A DNA stretch of 64,000 nt from JACVRW01 sp963771715 (GTDB lineage: Bacteria; Actinomycetota; Thermoleophilia; Solirubrobacterales; Thermoleophilaceae): contig CAVYUQ010000014.1 of assembly GCA_963771715.1 (NCBI GenBank), forward strand, positions 1 through 64,000. The letters are read 5' to 3'. The number at the start of each line of letters is the position of its first letter. Within the stretch, counting starts at the first letter, position 1. The notes below the pieces were generated by a model that did no database searches, was not told where the DNA came from, and was given only the letters and a program-made list of their open reading frames with translations. Positions 26,786-34,878 of the stretch are shown one piece after another. The translations under genes were made by a program, and so were the position numbers.

Positions 26786-28052
26786 GTGAGCCCTCCCCGC
26801 CCGACGGTGCACGTCGTGGGGCGCCGGCTGGAGCCGGAGCACCACCGGCTGCGCGACTTCCTCACGCGTGCCGCGCAGCCGCACGAGTTCTACGAGGCGG
26901 ACTCGCCGCAGGCCGAGGCGGTGCTGGCGAAGGCCGGGGCGCGCGGCGCGGAGCTGCCGGTCGTGGTGGACGGGGACACGGTGTACGCGGGCACCACCGT
27001 CGAGCGCCTCGCCGAGGCGTGGAACGTGTACGCGCGGCCGTCGCGGTCGCACTACGACCTGATGATCGTCGGCGGCGGCCCGGCGGGGCTGGCGGCCGCG
27101 GTGTATGGCGCTTCCGACGGCCTCTCCACGGCCGTTGCGGAGGAGGACCTGCCCGGCGGCCAGGCCGGACACACCTCGCTGATCGAGAACTTCTTCGGCT
27201 ATCGTGGAGGGCATCGGCGGCGCCGAGCTCGCGCGGCTCGCGGGCCGCCAGGCCGAGCGCTTCGGCGCGGAGCTCCTGATCCTGAACGGCATCGTCGGCG
27301 CCCACTTCGAGCCCGGCAAGCCGGTACTCGGGAAGCTGTCGAGCGGCGACGAGGTCACGTCGGACATCGTGCTCGTGGCCTGCGGCATGGTGTGGCGGCG
27401 GCTCGAGCTCGACGGCATCTCCGAGCTGCTCGGCCATGGGGTCTACTACGGCGCCGGGCGCAGCGAGGCGGTGCAGTGCGCGGGCGAGGACGTGATGGTC
27501 GTCGGGGCGGGGAACTCCGCGGGCCAGGCGGTGATGAACCTGGCCAGCGCGGGTGCGCGGGTGCACATGGTGGTGCGCGGCGACAGCCTCTCGAAGTCGA
27601 TGTCCGCCTATCTCGTGGAGCGGGTCGAGCAGCACCCGAACATCGATGTCCGCCTGCGCACGCGGGTCACGGAGCTTCACGCCGCCGCCGGGCGCCTGCG
27701 GGAGGTCACCGTCGAGAACGCCGACGGGGACACGGACCGGCTGGCGGTCACGTCGCTGTTCCTGTGCATCGGCGGCGTGCCGCGCACGGAGTGGGCGGCG
27801 GGCAGCGGCGTCCGCACCGACGACGCCGGCTTCATCCTCACCGGGCCGGACCTGCTCGAGAACGGCCACCGCCCGGAGGACTGGCCGCTCGATCGCGACC
27901 CGCTCGCGCTGGAGACGAGCGTGCCCGGCCTGTTCGCAGCGGGCGACGTGCGCCACGGCTCCACGAAGCGCGTCGCGGGGGCCGTGGGCGAGGGCGCGAT
28001 GGCTGTCACGCTCGCCTACCGGCGCCTGGACGAGCTGCACCAAGCGGGCTGA
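26786..28052 (+). CDS. Thioredoxin-reductase-like FAD/NAD(P) flavoprotein with N-terminal thioredoxin-like domain (one frameshift)
   Basis: Residues about 1-80 resemble a thioredoxin/glutaredoxin fold without a CXXC. From about 90 a thioredoxin-reductase core follows: DLMIVGGGPAGLAAAVYGASDG (FAD), EEDLPGGQAGHTSLIENFFGY, an extra base near 27203, then ELARLAGRQAERFGAEL, DVMVVGAGNSAGQAVMNLASAGARV (NADPH) and VPGLFAAGDVRHGSTKRVAGAVGEGAMAV. The CXXC that reduces thioredoxin is absent (GHGVYYGAGRSEA stands there), so it is a flavoprotein of the CXXC-less type rather than a true thioredoxin reductase. The electron acceptor is unknown. One base removed restores the frame. Confidence 0.85.
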
Positions 28053-28114
28053 ACGCGCAACTTTTCCGCTGCTACGGTGTCACCGAGGCGGGTACGAATG
28101 CCCACGGCTAGCCC

Positions 28115-29559
28115 ATGGAAGCTTCCGCACTCAGACAGTCCGCAGCACTCCCGGCTCTGGCCGGTCGGTCTCCGCTCCTACGGCTCCAGAGCGACGAGCG
28201 CCTGATCGCGCTCACGAGGCGCGGGCACCACGGCGCCTTCGAGGCGCTCGTGCAGCGCTACCAGCCGCGCCTGCTGGCCTTCTGCCGCCACATGCTCGGA
28301 TCGCAGGAGGACGCGGAGGACGTGCTCCAGGAGGTCTTCACGGCGGCCTTCAACGCCATGCTCGCCGACGACCGCGCGATCAACGCCCGGCCCTGGCTGT
28401 ACCGGATCGCCCGCAACCGCTCGCTGAACCACCTGCGCCGCCCGCAGCCGGCGGGGCAGGACTCGATGGACATCTTCGAGCGCGACGGCGGCGCCACCAC
28501 GGCGGACACGGTCCACAAGCGCGAGGAGTTCCGCCAGATCGTCGCCGACGTGCACGAGCTGCCGGAGACCCAGCGCACCGCTCTGCTCCTGCGCGAGATC
28601 GACGCCCTCTCGTACGACCAGATCGCCGAGGCGATGGACACCACGATCCCGAGCGTCAAGTCGCTGCTGGTGCGCGCGCGCGTGTCGCTGGCGGAGGCGG
28701 CCGAGTCGCGGCTGCTCACCTGCGCCGAGGTCCGGCTCGAGCTCGGCCAGGTGGCCGAGGGCCTGGCCAGGACCACCGCGCCGGTGCGACGGCATCTCAA
28801 GACCTGCGATCGCTGCCGCACGTTCAGGGGCGAGCTGCGCAAGACCACCAGGGCGCTGGCCGCGGTCTACCCGATCGGGCCGCTCATCTTCCTGAAGAAG
28901 CTGTGGGTGGCGAAGGCCGGCATGGGCGGCGCTGGCGCCGCCGGGGCCGCCGCCTCGGGCGGCGCCGCCGCGGGTGGGAGCGGAATGGCCGGCGTGGCCG
29001 CCACAGCCGCCGGCGGCCTCACCGCCGGCGGCGCGGTCTCGGCCGGAGTCTCGACGCTCGCCTCCAAGGCCGCCGCCGGAATGGCGGCCGCGGTGATCGT
29101 GACCGCGGGCGCCGTCGAGGTGAAGCACGTGAGCGAGCGCCACTTCCAGGCGCCGCCGCGCAGGTGGCCGCCGCACCGGCGCCGCGGCCCGCGCCCGAGC
29201 CGCCGCCTCCGGTGGCGCGGCCGACCGAGACGCAGATGCACGAGGCCGCCGCGGAGTCCCAGTACGTGGTCGAGACCCCGGTGCCCGAGCCGGCGCCCGC
29301 CGTCGAGCCCGTTCCCGCCGAGCCCGTCGAGCCTCCGGCCGCGCCGGTCCAGGAGGAGGGCTCGACGGTCACGCTGCCGCCGCGCGAGGAGGAGCCCACC
29401 GACTCCACCACCCCGCCCGGCGAGCCGAGCGACCCGGCAGCGCAGCCAGGCGACGACCCCGCGCTCACCGAGCCGCCACCGCCCGCGCCGCCGGCCGGCG
29501 AGCCAGGCGGCACGGCCCAGCCGCCGCCTCCCCCGCCGCCCCCGCCGCCCGCGCCGTAG
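28115..29559 (+). CDS. ECF sigma factor fused to zinc-finger, Ala/Gly-rich hydrophobic region and Pro-rich tail (one frameshift)
   Basis: Residues about 25-200 are an ECF sigma factor: region 2 with FEALVQRYQPRLLAFCRHML and EDAEDVLQEVFTAAFN, WLYRIARNRSLNHLRR, region 4 with LPETQRTALLLREIDALSYDQIAEAM and VKSLLVRARVSLAEA. At about 205-250 comes a zf-HC2-like HLKTCDRCRTFRGELRK motif, as in anti-sigma factors. Then an Ala/Gly-rich hydrophobic stretch (about 265-340) that could cross the membrane. Near 29150 the frame shifts, and the continuation is a long Pro/Glu tail ending in PPPPPPPPP at the stop 29557-29559. The domain order suggests sigma and anti-sigma in one polypeptide, possibly tethered to the membrane. 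Confidence 0.8.
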
Positions 29560-29589
29560 CGCCCGGGGCCCGACCGCGCCGCCCCCAGC

Positions 29590-29595
29590 TACGCT
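29590..29595 (+). promoter_or_regulatory. TACGCT -10-like box of csaA
   Basis: TAnnnT hexamer ending nine bases before the GTG at 29605, in the 45-base gap after the sigma-factor gene. Confidence 0.45.
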
Positions 29596-29604
29596 GCCCG
29601 CCGC

Positions 29605-29934
29605 GTGATCGACTTCGACGACTTCATGAAGGTCGACATCCGCGTCGGCCGGGTCGTCCGCGTTGAGGACTTCCCGGAGGCGCGCAAGCCCGCCTGGAAG
29701 CTCTTCATCGACTTCGGCCCCGAGATCGGCGAGAAGCGCTCCTCGGCCCAGATCAAGAACTACTCGCAGGAGGAGCTGGAGGGCAGCCTCGTGGTGGCGG
29801 TCGTGAACTTCCCGCCGCGCCAGATCGGCCCCTTCATGTCGGAGGTCCTCACGCTCGGCGTCCCGGACGAGGACGGCAACGTGATCCTGCTTCGCCCGAC
29901 CGCCGACGTCCCGGTCGGCGGGCGGATGTTCTAA
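29605..29934 (+). CDS. csaA: CsaA-type tRNA-binding-domain protein
   Basis: A 109-residue protein made only of the EMAP/tRNA-binding OB fold: FMKVDIRVGRVVRVEDFPEARKPAWKLFIDFG, SSAQIKNYSQEELEG, VVAVVNFPPRQIGPFMSEVLTLG and DVPVGGRMF. This is the full length of CsaA, a dimeric RNA-binding protein with export-chaperone activity in Bacillus. No neighbour suggests a specific partner here. Confidence 0.93.
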   Translation: MIDFDDFMKVDIRVGRVVRVEDFPEARKPAWKLFIDFGPEIGEKRSSAQIKNYSQEELEGSLVVAVVNFPPRQIGPFMSEVLTLGVPDEDGNVILLRPTADVPVGGRMF

Positions 29935-29965
29935 CCCTCAACCACCCTCAAGGGGGTCTGACCCT

Positions 29966-30884
29966 TTAGGCCACCGGCGCCAGCCCGATCACCTTCAGCC
30001 GCCGCTCCAGCGCCTTCGCCGCGAATGCTCGCGTCTCCTCCAGGTCGGTTCCGAACAGCTGCGTCTCGCCCTCCACGTACCACTTCGGGCGCAGCACGGC
30101 ATCGGCGATCGGAGCCACCTCGGCGAGCGTGCGGGTGATCGCCTCGGCGTAGCGGGTGTCCTCCTGCGCCATCTCGCGCAGGAAGCGGGCGCCGAACGCC
30201 ACGTGCCGGTGCTCGTCACGCGCGATCTTGTTGAAGCCCTCCACGAAGCCCGGCAGCGTGCCCTGCTCCTCGTTGTACTGGAGGATGAAGTGCTGGCCGG
30301 TGAGGGCGAGCATGCCCTCGATGACCATGTGGTAGAGCGTGATGGCCTCCACGAGCTGCTCGAGGTCCTCGGGGTTGCGCGCGAGGGCGTCGACCCGCCG
30401 CTTCAGCATGTCGTCGAACAGCTCGTTGAACTCGGGGTTCACGTGCTCGCTCGTCTCCGCCAGCCGGCCCTGGAGCGAGTCCGCCTCCAGCACGCCCGAC
30501 CTCCGCGTAGAAGCGGTTGAAGAAGCGCACATGGCGCGCCTCGTCGGCGATCTGGGTGCAGAGGAAGACGCGCATCTCCTCGGTCGGCGCGGCGCGCATC
30601 ATCGGCCCGAGCTCCTCGGCCACCTTCTGCTCGCCGATGAAGAAGGAGCTCAGCCCGTACATGCGCTGGAAGCGCTCCTCCTCGGGGATGCGCTCGTGCC
30701 AGTCGATGCGGTCCTGCGTGAAATCGATGTCCTGGGTGGCCCACTGCTGGCGCTCCCAGAGCAGGTAGAGCTGCTCGTAGCTGAGCAGATTCACCTCGCC
30801 GCGGTCGGCCGACTCCATCAGGCCGGGATCGCTGGTGGCCTGGAAGTCTGCGCGCAGTGTCCGCTCGGTGGCTGATTCGCTCAT
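29966..30884 (-). CDS. R2-type ferritin-like diiron/Mn-Fe protein (ribonucleotide reductase beta-like or R2-like oxidase; one frameshift)
   Basis: About 305 residues. The first part (start ATG at 30884) has ESADRGEVNLLSYEQLYLLWERQQWATQDIDF, RMYGLSSFFIGEQKVAEELGP and TQIADEARHVRFFNRFYAEVG, an E-X-X-H metal motif. After an extra G near 30505 the frame continues as VLEADSLQGRL, LYHMVIEGMLALTGQHFILQY and IARDEHRHVAFGARFLREMA, the second E-X-X-H motif. No reductase alpha subunit lies nearby and the length fits R2-like ligand-binding oxidases (R2lox) as well as class Ib/Ic R2. Deletion of one base restores a single frame. Confidence 0.87.
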
Positions 30885-30892
30885 GGCGCCGC

Positions 30893-30898
30893 AGATTA
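30893..30898 (-). promoter_or_regulatory. TAATCT -10-like box of the R2-like gene
   Basis: TAnnnT on the minus strand, eight bases before the ATG at 30884. Confidence 0.5.
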
Positions 30899-31027
30899 CC
30901 CCATGGTTGGCTGGCCAGCCAGTATGCCCGCCCGGCGCTCCCCGCCCGCCTAACTGCAGCGGTGAAGGGGTCGGCTCTAGGGCGTTATCGGGATTAGCCG
31001 CGATATACGCGGTCAACTCCGATAGGA

Positions 31028-31038
31028 CCCCCCCCCCC
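31028..31038 (+). repeat. C11 homopolymer tract
   Basis: Eleven C in a row in the gap between the R2-like gene and the lipoprotein gene, outside any coding frame. Confidence 0.8.
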
Positions 31039-31067
31039 TCGATGCCCGCCGTCAGCGGGCGCCGGCA

Positions 31068-31089
31068 CCGCCCGCCGCGCGGCGGGCGG
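31068..31089. terminator. 22-bp perfect palindrome after the lipoprotein gene
   Basis: CCGCCCGCCGC followed by its exact reverse complement without a spacer, 13 bases beyond the stop of the minus-strand lipoprotein gene, with further GC-rich inverted repeats around it. It probably works as a terminator; it is also a candidate protein-binding or cruciform site. Confidence 0.5.
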
Positions 31090-31101
31090 GGCGCGCGGCG
31101 C

Positions 31102-31674
31102 CTACGGGCCCGGCTCGGCCGTCGCCTCGATGCGGACCCTGTTGCCCGCTCCGGTCGGCCTGCCTACGATCGCCTCGCCGGGCCGCAGCCCGTCGATCGT
31201 CGTCGAGACCGAGTTGAGGCCGCCGCCGGCCGTGATCGTCACGTCGCCGAAGCGCAGCCCGTACTCGCGGCCGTCCTTCGAGCGCAGCTCCACCTGGATC
31301 GAGATGAACGCCGGCACGCGCACGACGCGCGGGCGGATGCGGCCGTTCTCGGCGGTGAGGAGCGCCAGCGTGCGGGCGGGCTCCTCGTCGCCGGCGCCGC
31401 CGGGCTCGTCCTCCGGCGATTCTGCCGGCGAGGTCTCTGTCTCGGCCTCGGGACGCTCCCGCTCCGTCTCGGTCTCAGCGGGCTCCGTCTCGGTCGCCGC
31501 CGTCTCCGTGGCCGCAGCCGTTGTCGTACCGGACCCCGCTTCCTCGTCATCCCCGCCACACCCCAAAACCGCCAGCGCAAGCGCAAGGACGAGTGCGAGA
31601 GCGAACTTCGCTCTGAATTTCCGTCCGGAAATGCCGATTAGGCGTAGTACGGAGCCACGTGATGCAGAGGCCAT
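31102..31674 (-). CDS. Secreted lipoprotein
   Basis: A 190-residue protein with a signal sequence (about 21-38, RAKFALALVLALALAVLGC) ending in a lipobox with Cys39. A Thr/Glu-rich low-complexity linker follows (about 42-100, repeated TETE and PAE units), then a small beta-rich domain (PRVVRVPAFISIQVELRSKDGREYGLRFGDVTI, VSTTIDGLRPGEAIVG) that looks like a cupredoxin-type or Ig-like fold without obvious copper ligands. It should be anchored outside the membrane. TACCGT lies six bases before the ATG. The 5' end overlaps the diverging small gene by about 13 bases. Confidence 0.8.
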   Translation of the reverse strand: MASASRGSVLRLIGISGRKFRAKFALALVLALALAVLGCGGDDEEAGSGTTTAAATETAATETEPAETETERERPEAETETSPAESPEDEPGGAGDEEPARTLALLTAENGRIRPRVVRVPAFISIQVELRSKDGREYGLRFGDVTITAGGGLNSVSTTIDGLRPGEAIVGRPTGAGNRVRIEATAEPGP

Positions 31675-31862
31675 GGACACACGGTAATCGTCTCCTCGGT
31701 TACGACCCGATTCGTCGCCGCATCTGGGTCTGCGGTCAGCGGGTCCACCACGGGGCCACCGGCATCCTGCTCGCGGTGCTCGGGGCCGCACTCGTGGCGC
31801 ACGACTGGAAGGACCGTCTGGCCTGGTTCCGGCCGGGCGCGCAGGAGACGTCTAGAGGCTGA
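31662..31862 (+). CDS. Small conserved-looking membrane protein
   Basis: A 66-residue frame: a basic start (RRRIWVCGQRVHHGATG), then one hydrophobic helix (ILLAVLGAALVA) and HDWKDRLAWFRPG. The R-V-H-H-G-x-x-G start followed by a helix and an H-D pair resembles short uncharacterised actinobacterial proteins I have seen, but I cannot name a family. The start overlaps the lipoprotein start on the other strand, and its end overlaps the hydrolase end by 11 bases, which makes the gene tight but possible. Confidence 0.55.
   Translation: MQRPWTHGNRLLGYDPIRRRIWVCGQRVHHGATGILLAVLGAALVAHDWKDRLAWFRPGAQETSRG
31681..31686 (-). promoter_or_regulatory. TACCGT -10-like box of the lipoprotein gene
   Basis: TAnnnT on the minus strand, six bases before the ATG at 31674; it lies inside the reading frame of the small plus-strand gene. 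Confidence 0.45.
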
Positions 31863-32535
31863 GCGTCCCGCCAGGGTCGAGCACCTCGACCGTCGTCTTC
31901 CCGCCCGTACGGTGCTCCACGTCCGCCTTGAACGCCTGAGCGTCCGCCTCGATCGGCGGGAACGTGTCGTAGTGGCAGGGGATCACCACCGGGGCCCCGA
32001 TCCACTCGCAGGCCACGGCCGCGTCGTGGCGGTCCATCGTGTAGTGGCCGCCGATGCAGACGATCGCGGCGTCGAGCTGGCCGCGCTCGCCCGGGAGGCG
32101 GATGTCTGAGAAGAGCGCCGTGTCACCCACGTGGTAGACGGTCTTGCCGCCGAGGTTGATCACCAGGCCTGCGGGCGTGTGCACCGTGCCGTTCGGCGAG
32201 GTGGCCGTGTGCCACGCCGGGGTCAGGCGCACCCACCCGCCGTCGAACTCCACCGTGCCGCCGATGTTCGGGTCCGCCACGTTCTCCAGGCCCTGCTCGC
32301 CCAGCTCGCCCGCCAGCTCGGTGTTCGCCGCGATCTGCGCGCCCGTGCGCTTGCCGATGTCGACGATGTCGCCGTAGTGGTCGGCGTGGCCGTGGGTCAG
32401 GAAGATGTGCGTCGGCTCGAGCTCAGACGCCTCCACGGCGGCCTTCGGATTGCCGGTGAGAAACGGGTCAACCAGCACGCGGGTGTCGCCGTCCGTCAGC
32501 TCGAAGCACGCGTGCCCCAGGAACCGGATGTTCAT
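31852..32535 (-). CDS. UPF0173-type metallo-beta-lactamase-fold hydrolase
   Basis: A 227-residue protein. MNIRFLGHACFEL at the start, LVDPFLTGNP, then the metal motif THGHADHYGD, TPAWHTATS, YHVGDTALFSD and GGHYTMDRHDAAVA, VIPCHYDTFPPIEAD. This is the full pattern of the UPF0173 (YtkL-like) family with two metal sites. The substrate is unknown; phosphodiester or lactone hydrolysis is typical of the fold. The ATG overlaps the stop of the gene before it (ATGA), placing it last in a three-gene minus-strand unit with the rhomboid. Confidence 0.93.
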   Translation of the reverse strand: MNIRFLGHACFELTDGDTRVLVDPFLTGNPKAAVEASELEPTHIFLTHGHADHYGDIVDIGKRTGAQIAANTELAGELGEQGLENVADPNIGGTVEFDGGWVRLTPAWHTATSPNGTVHTPAGLVINLGGKTVYHVGDTALFSDIRLPGERGQLDAAIVCIGGHYTMDRHDAAVACEWIGAPVVIPCHYDTFPPIEADAQAFKADVEHRTGGKTTVEVLDPGGTLSL

Positions 32536-32858
32536 TCAGTCTCCTTCACGTTTGTGGTCGTTCCAAGCTCGCGAGCCAGCTCCCACCCCACCGCCACCCC
32601 GACCATCATGCCCAGGCGGGTCTCCTCAGCCAGCAGCGTCTCGACACGCGTGGCGCGCGTGGCCTCGTCCGGCTCGGCGACCGCCGAGCGTACCTCCGAC
32701 TCGTGCGCGGGCCCGAACCAGCCGCCCTCGTTGAGGGCATGCGCCAGGACGCGGTGCAGCTGAGGCGCCGCGGCGGACACCAGCCGCTCGGCCTCGGCGA
32801 AGCGCTCGGGATCGGACAGCGCCCGCACCGCGGCCTCCACCTGCTGGTCCGAGAACAT
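32532..32858 (-). CDS. Conserved helical protein of unknown function
   Basis: A 108-residue, mostly helical protein: FSDQQVEAAVRALSDPERFAEAERLVSAAAPQLHRVLAHALNEGGWFGPAHESEVRSAV, then RVETLLAEETRLGMMVGVAVGWELARELG. No known motif. Its start overlaps the rhomboid stop (TGATG) and its stop overlaps the UPF0173 start (ATGA), so it is surely translated. The WFGP/HES turn is the most distinctive element. Confidence 0.8.
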   Translation of the reverse strand: MFSDQQVEAAVRALSDPERFAEAERLVSAAAPQLHRVLAHALNEGGWFGPAHESEVRSAVAEPDEATRATRVETLLAEETRLGMMVGVAVGWELARELGTTTNVKETE

Positions 32859-33655
32859 CAGGGGGTCCTGGTGAGCCGTGGCAGCAACAGGCCGAGCAGC
32901 GCGCCGGTGAGCGCGCCTCCGACGGCGGCCGCGATGTTCGCCTCCTCGGTGGTGAGCGACAGCAGCACCAGCACAACCGCGATCACGTACACGCCCAGGA
33001 GGTCGTTCTCGCGGTCCTCGCCGCGGCGCGCCGCGAGGCGGTCGTCCACGAGCCAGGCCACGAGCAGCCCGAGCGCCGCGCCGTTCGCCCCCATCACGTT
33101 CCACACGGGAGTGTCCGAGAGCAGCGGCGGGGTCTCCAGCACAACGGCGAGCGCAGTCCCGGCAGAGCCGGCGAGGATGAACGTGGCCGCCACCGCCACG
33201 ACCCCGAAGCGGCGCTCGAGGAGCGTGCCGAAGATGCCCACCGGCACCAGCGCGACGAAGCCGTAGCCGAGCTGGTCCGCGTGCAGGAACGGCGCGAGGA
33301 ACCAGCGCCAGACGTCGTCGTCGGACAGCCCGGGCGCGCCGTCCACGATCGTCACGTAGCCGAGGTCCATCCCGGGGTCGGCCGCGTAGAGGAGCATCGC
33401 GACCACGCAGGCGCCGATCAGCCCGAACGTGGCGTACGGCCTGGTGTCGGGCGCGATCCCGGCGATCTCCTCGGCACGCAGCCGGGGCAGCTTCTTGGCG
33501 CGCCTGCGCCGCTTCGTCTCCGGCTCGCCCGTGGAGCGGTCGATCTTCGGCGCGCGCTTCCGGACCCGCTGCCCGCAGTACGGGCACTCGGTCACGTACG
33601 GGCTCACCTCGGAGCCGCAGTTCTTGCAGACGACGAAAAGGTCCGGCTGCGACAC
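32858..33655 (-). CDS. Rhomboid-fold membrane protein with N-terminal zinc ribbon, catalytic residues missing
   Basis: A 265-residue protein. Residues 1-35 form a zinc ribbon (CKNCG and CPYCG). A basic linker (KRRRRAKKL) leads to six hydrophobic helices. The rhomboid landmarks are in place: WRWFLAPFLHAD (the LH of the L1/oxyanion segment), GTLLERRFG (the E-x-x-x-G of helix 2), and NVMGANGAALGLL where active rhomboids have G-A-S-G. Here the nucleophile serine is Asn. The last helix reads NIAAAVGGALTGALLG without the catalytic His of active family members. It should be a pseudoprotease, perhaps a chaperone or receptor for membrane proteins. First gene of the unit. Confidence 0.88.
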   Translation of the reverse strand: MSQPDLFVVCKNCGSEVSPYVTECPYCGQRVRKRAPKIDRSTGEPETKRRRRAKKLPRLRAEEIAGIAPDTRPYATFGLIGACVVAMLLYAADPGMDLGYVTIVDGAPGLSDDDVWRWFLAPFLHADQLGYGFVALVPVGIFGTLLERRFGVVAVAATFILAGSAGTALAVVLETPPLLSDTPVWNVMGANGAALGLLVAWLVDDRLAARRGEDRENDLLGVYVIAVVLVLLSLTTEEANIAAAVGGALTGALLGLLLPRLTRTP

Positions 33656-33665
33656 GGTGCCCCTC

Positions 33666-33671
33666 AGAGTA
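33666..33671 (-). promoter_or_regulatory. TACTCT -10-like box of the rhomboid operon
   Basis: TAnnnT on the minus strand, ten bases before the GTG at 33655. Confidence 0.45.
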
Positions 33672-33697
33672 CCCGTCGCCGAAGGCGTGATCGGCGC

Positions 33698-34834
33698 TTA
33701 GTCGCCGGTGGCCTCTGCGGGCTCGGGGACGGTCGCGTCGAGGATCTCGCGCACGACCTCGCGCAGGTCGTGGTTGGCCTCGTAGACCACCTCCTGCCGG
33801 GACGCGCCGTTGCCGCGATCGAGGATGTCCTCGATGCAGTCGAAGTCCCCCTCGGAGCCCAGCGCCTCGGAGTGCGGGCGCAGGCGCGCCATCAGCCGCC
33901 GCGTGAGCTCCGGCACCGGAACGCGGTCCTGGTCCGGCAGGTCCACCAGCTGTGCGCCGAGCCCGTGGCGAGCGGCCATCCACTTGTTCTCGTCGAGCAT
34001 CTCGTACGGATAGCGCGAGAGCTTCTGGCCCTCCTCGTAGTGCTCGGCCAGCTCCTTCACCATCGCCTGGACGAGGGCCGCGAGCGCGAGCGTGTGCTCC
34101 ACGCGCGTCTGAGAGTCCATCACCCGCACCTCGACCGTCCCGAAGTTGGGATGCGGGCGCACGTCGTACCAGAGGTAGGTGTAGTCGCCGATGACCTTCG
34201 ACTGCATCATGAACTCGATCCGGCGCGCCCAATCCTCGAAGTCGTCGTAGCGGGGCGGGATGCCCACCCGCGGGAAGGCGCGGAAGATCGGCGTGCGCGT
34301 GGAGTCGAGGCCCGTGTTGTCGCCGCGCCAGAACGGCGAGTTGCCCGACAGAGCCAGCAGCAGCGGCAGGTGCACCCGCATCCCGTTGGTCACGTGGATC
34401 GCCTTGTCCGGGTCGTCGAGGCCCACGTGTATGTGGATGCCGAAGATGATCTCCTGGCGGGCCACGAACTGGAGGCCGGAGATCAGGTCCCGGTAGCGCG
34501 GGCGCGCGACGATGCGCTGGTCCTCCCAGAGCGCGAACGGGTGCGTTCCCGCGGACCCGATCGCCAGGCCGTGCTGCTGCGCCACCTGGTTCACGGTTCG
34601 CCGCAGGGCCCGCAGCTGCTCGCCGGCCGCGACCGTGTTACGCACCGGAGTCGTGGCGATCTCGCAGACCGACTCCATCAGTTCCGGCTTGACCTCGCCC
34701 TCCGTGGGTATCTCACTGAGGTCGGACAGGAGCCCCTCGATGGAGTTCGAGAGATCGAGCGTCTCCTCGTCCACGATCATGAGCTCCTCCTCGATCCCAA
34801 GGGTGTAGGAGGGCCCCGAGAACCGGTGCTCCAT
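33698..34834 (-). CDS. GCS2-type carboxylate-amine ligase (glutamate-cysteine-ligase-like)
   Basis: A 378-residue protein from ATG at 34834. The GCS2/YbdK family pattern runs in order: YTLGIEEELMIVDEET (the acidic metal loop), EVKPELMESVCEIAT, GSAGTHPFALWEDQ, QEIIFGIHIHVGLDD (His pair), LLLALSGNSPFWRGDNTGLDSTR and GTVEVRVMDSQTRVEHTLALAALVQ. Enzymes of this family join glutamate to cysteine or similar amines using ATP. Which product is made here (glutathione, ergothioneine or mycothiol-type precursor) cannot be told. TATACC lies nine bases before the start. It diverges from the DUF2090 gene. Confidence 0.9.
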   Translation of the reverse strand: MEHRFSGPSYTLGIEEELMIVDEETLDLSNSIEGLLSDLSEIPTEGEVKPELMESVCEIATTPVRNTVAAGEQLRALRRTVNQVAQQHGLAIGSAGTHPFALWEDQRIVARPRYRDLISGLQFVARQEIIFGIHIHVGLDDPDKAIHVTNGMRVHLPLLLALSGNSPFWRGDNTGLDSTRTPIFRAFPRVGIPPRYDDFEDWARRIEFMMQSKVIGDYTYLWYDVRPHPNFGTVEVRVMDSQTRVEHTLALAALVQAMVKELAEHYEEGQKLSRYPYEMLDENKWMAARHGLGAQLVDLPDQDRVPVPELTRRLMARLRPHSEALGSEGDFDCIEDILDRGNGASRQEVVYEANHDLREVVREILDATVPEPAEATGD

Positions 34835-34878
34835 CGCGCGCAGGGTATAACCCCGGGGATACAACAAGGAGAACTTCA

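Noticed and set aside
27553..29559. 668-codon plus-strand frame
   Set aside because: Its beginning is an Arg-rich shadow of the flavoprotein and sigma genes; only the last 130 or so codons are real, as the shifted tail of the sigma fusion.
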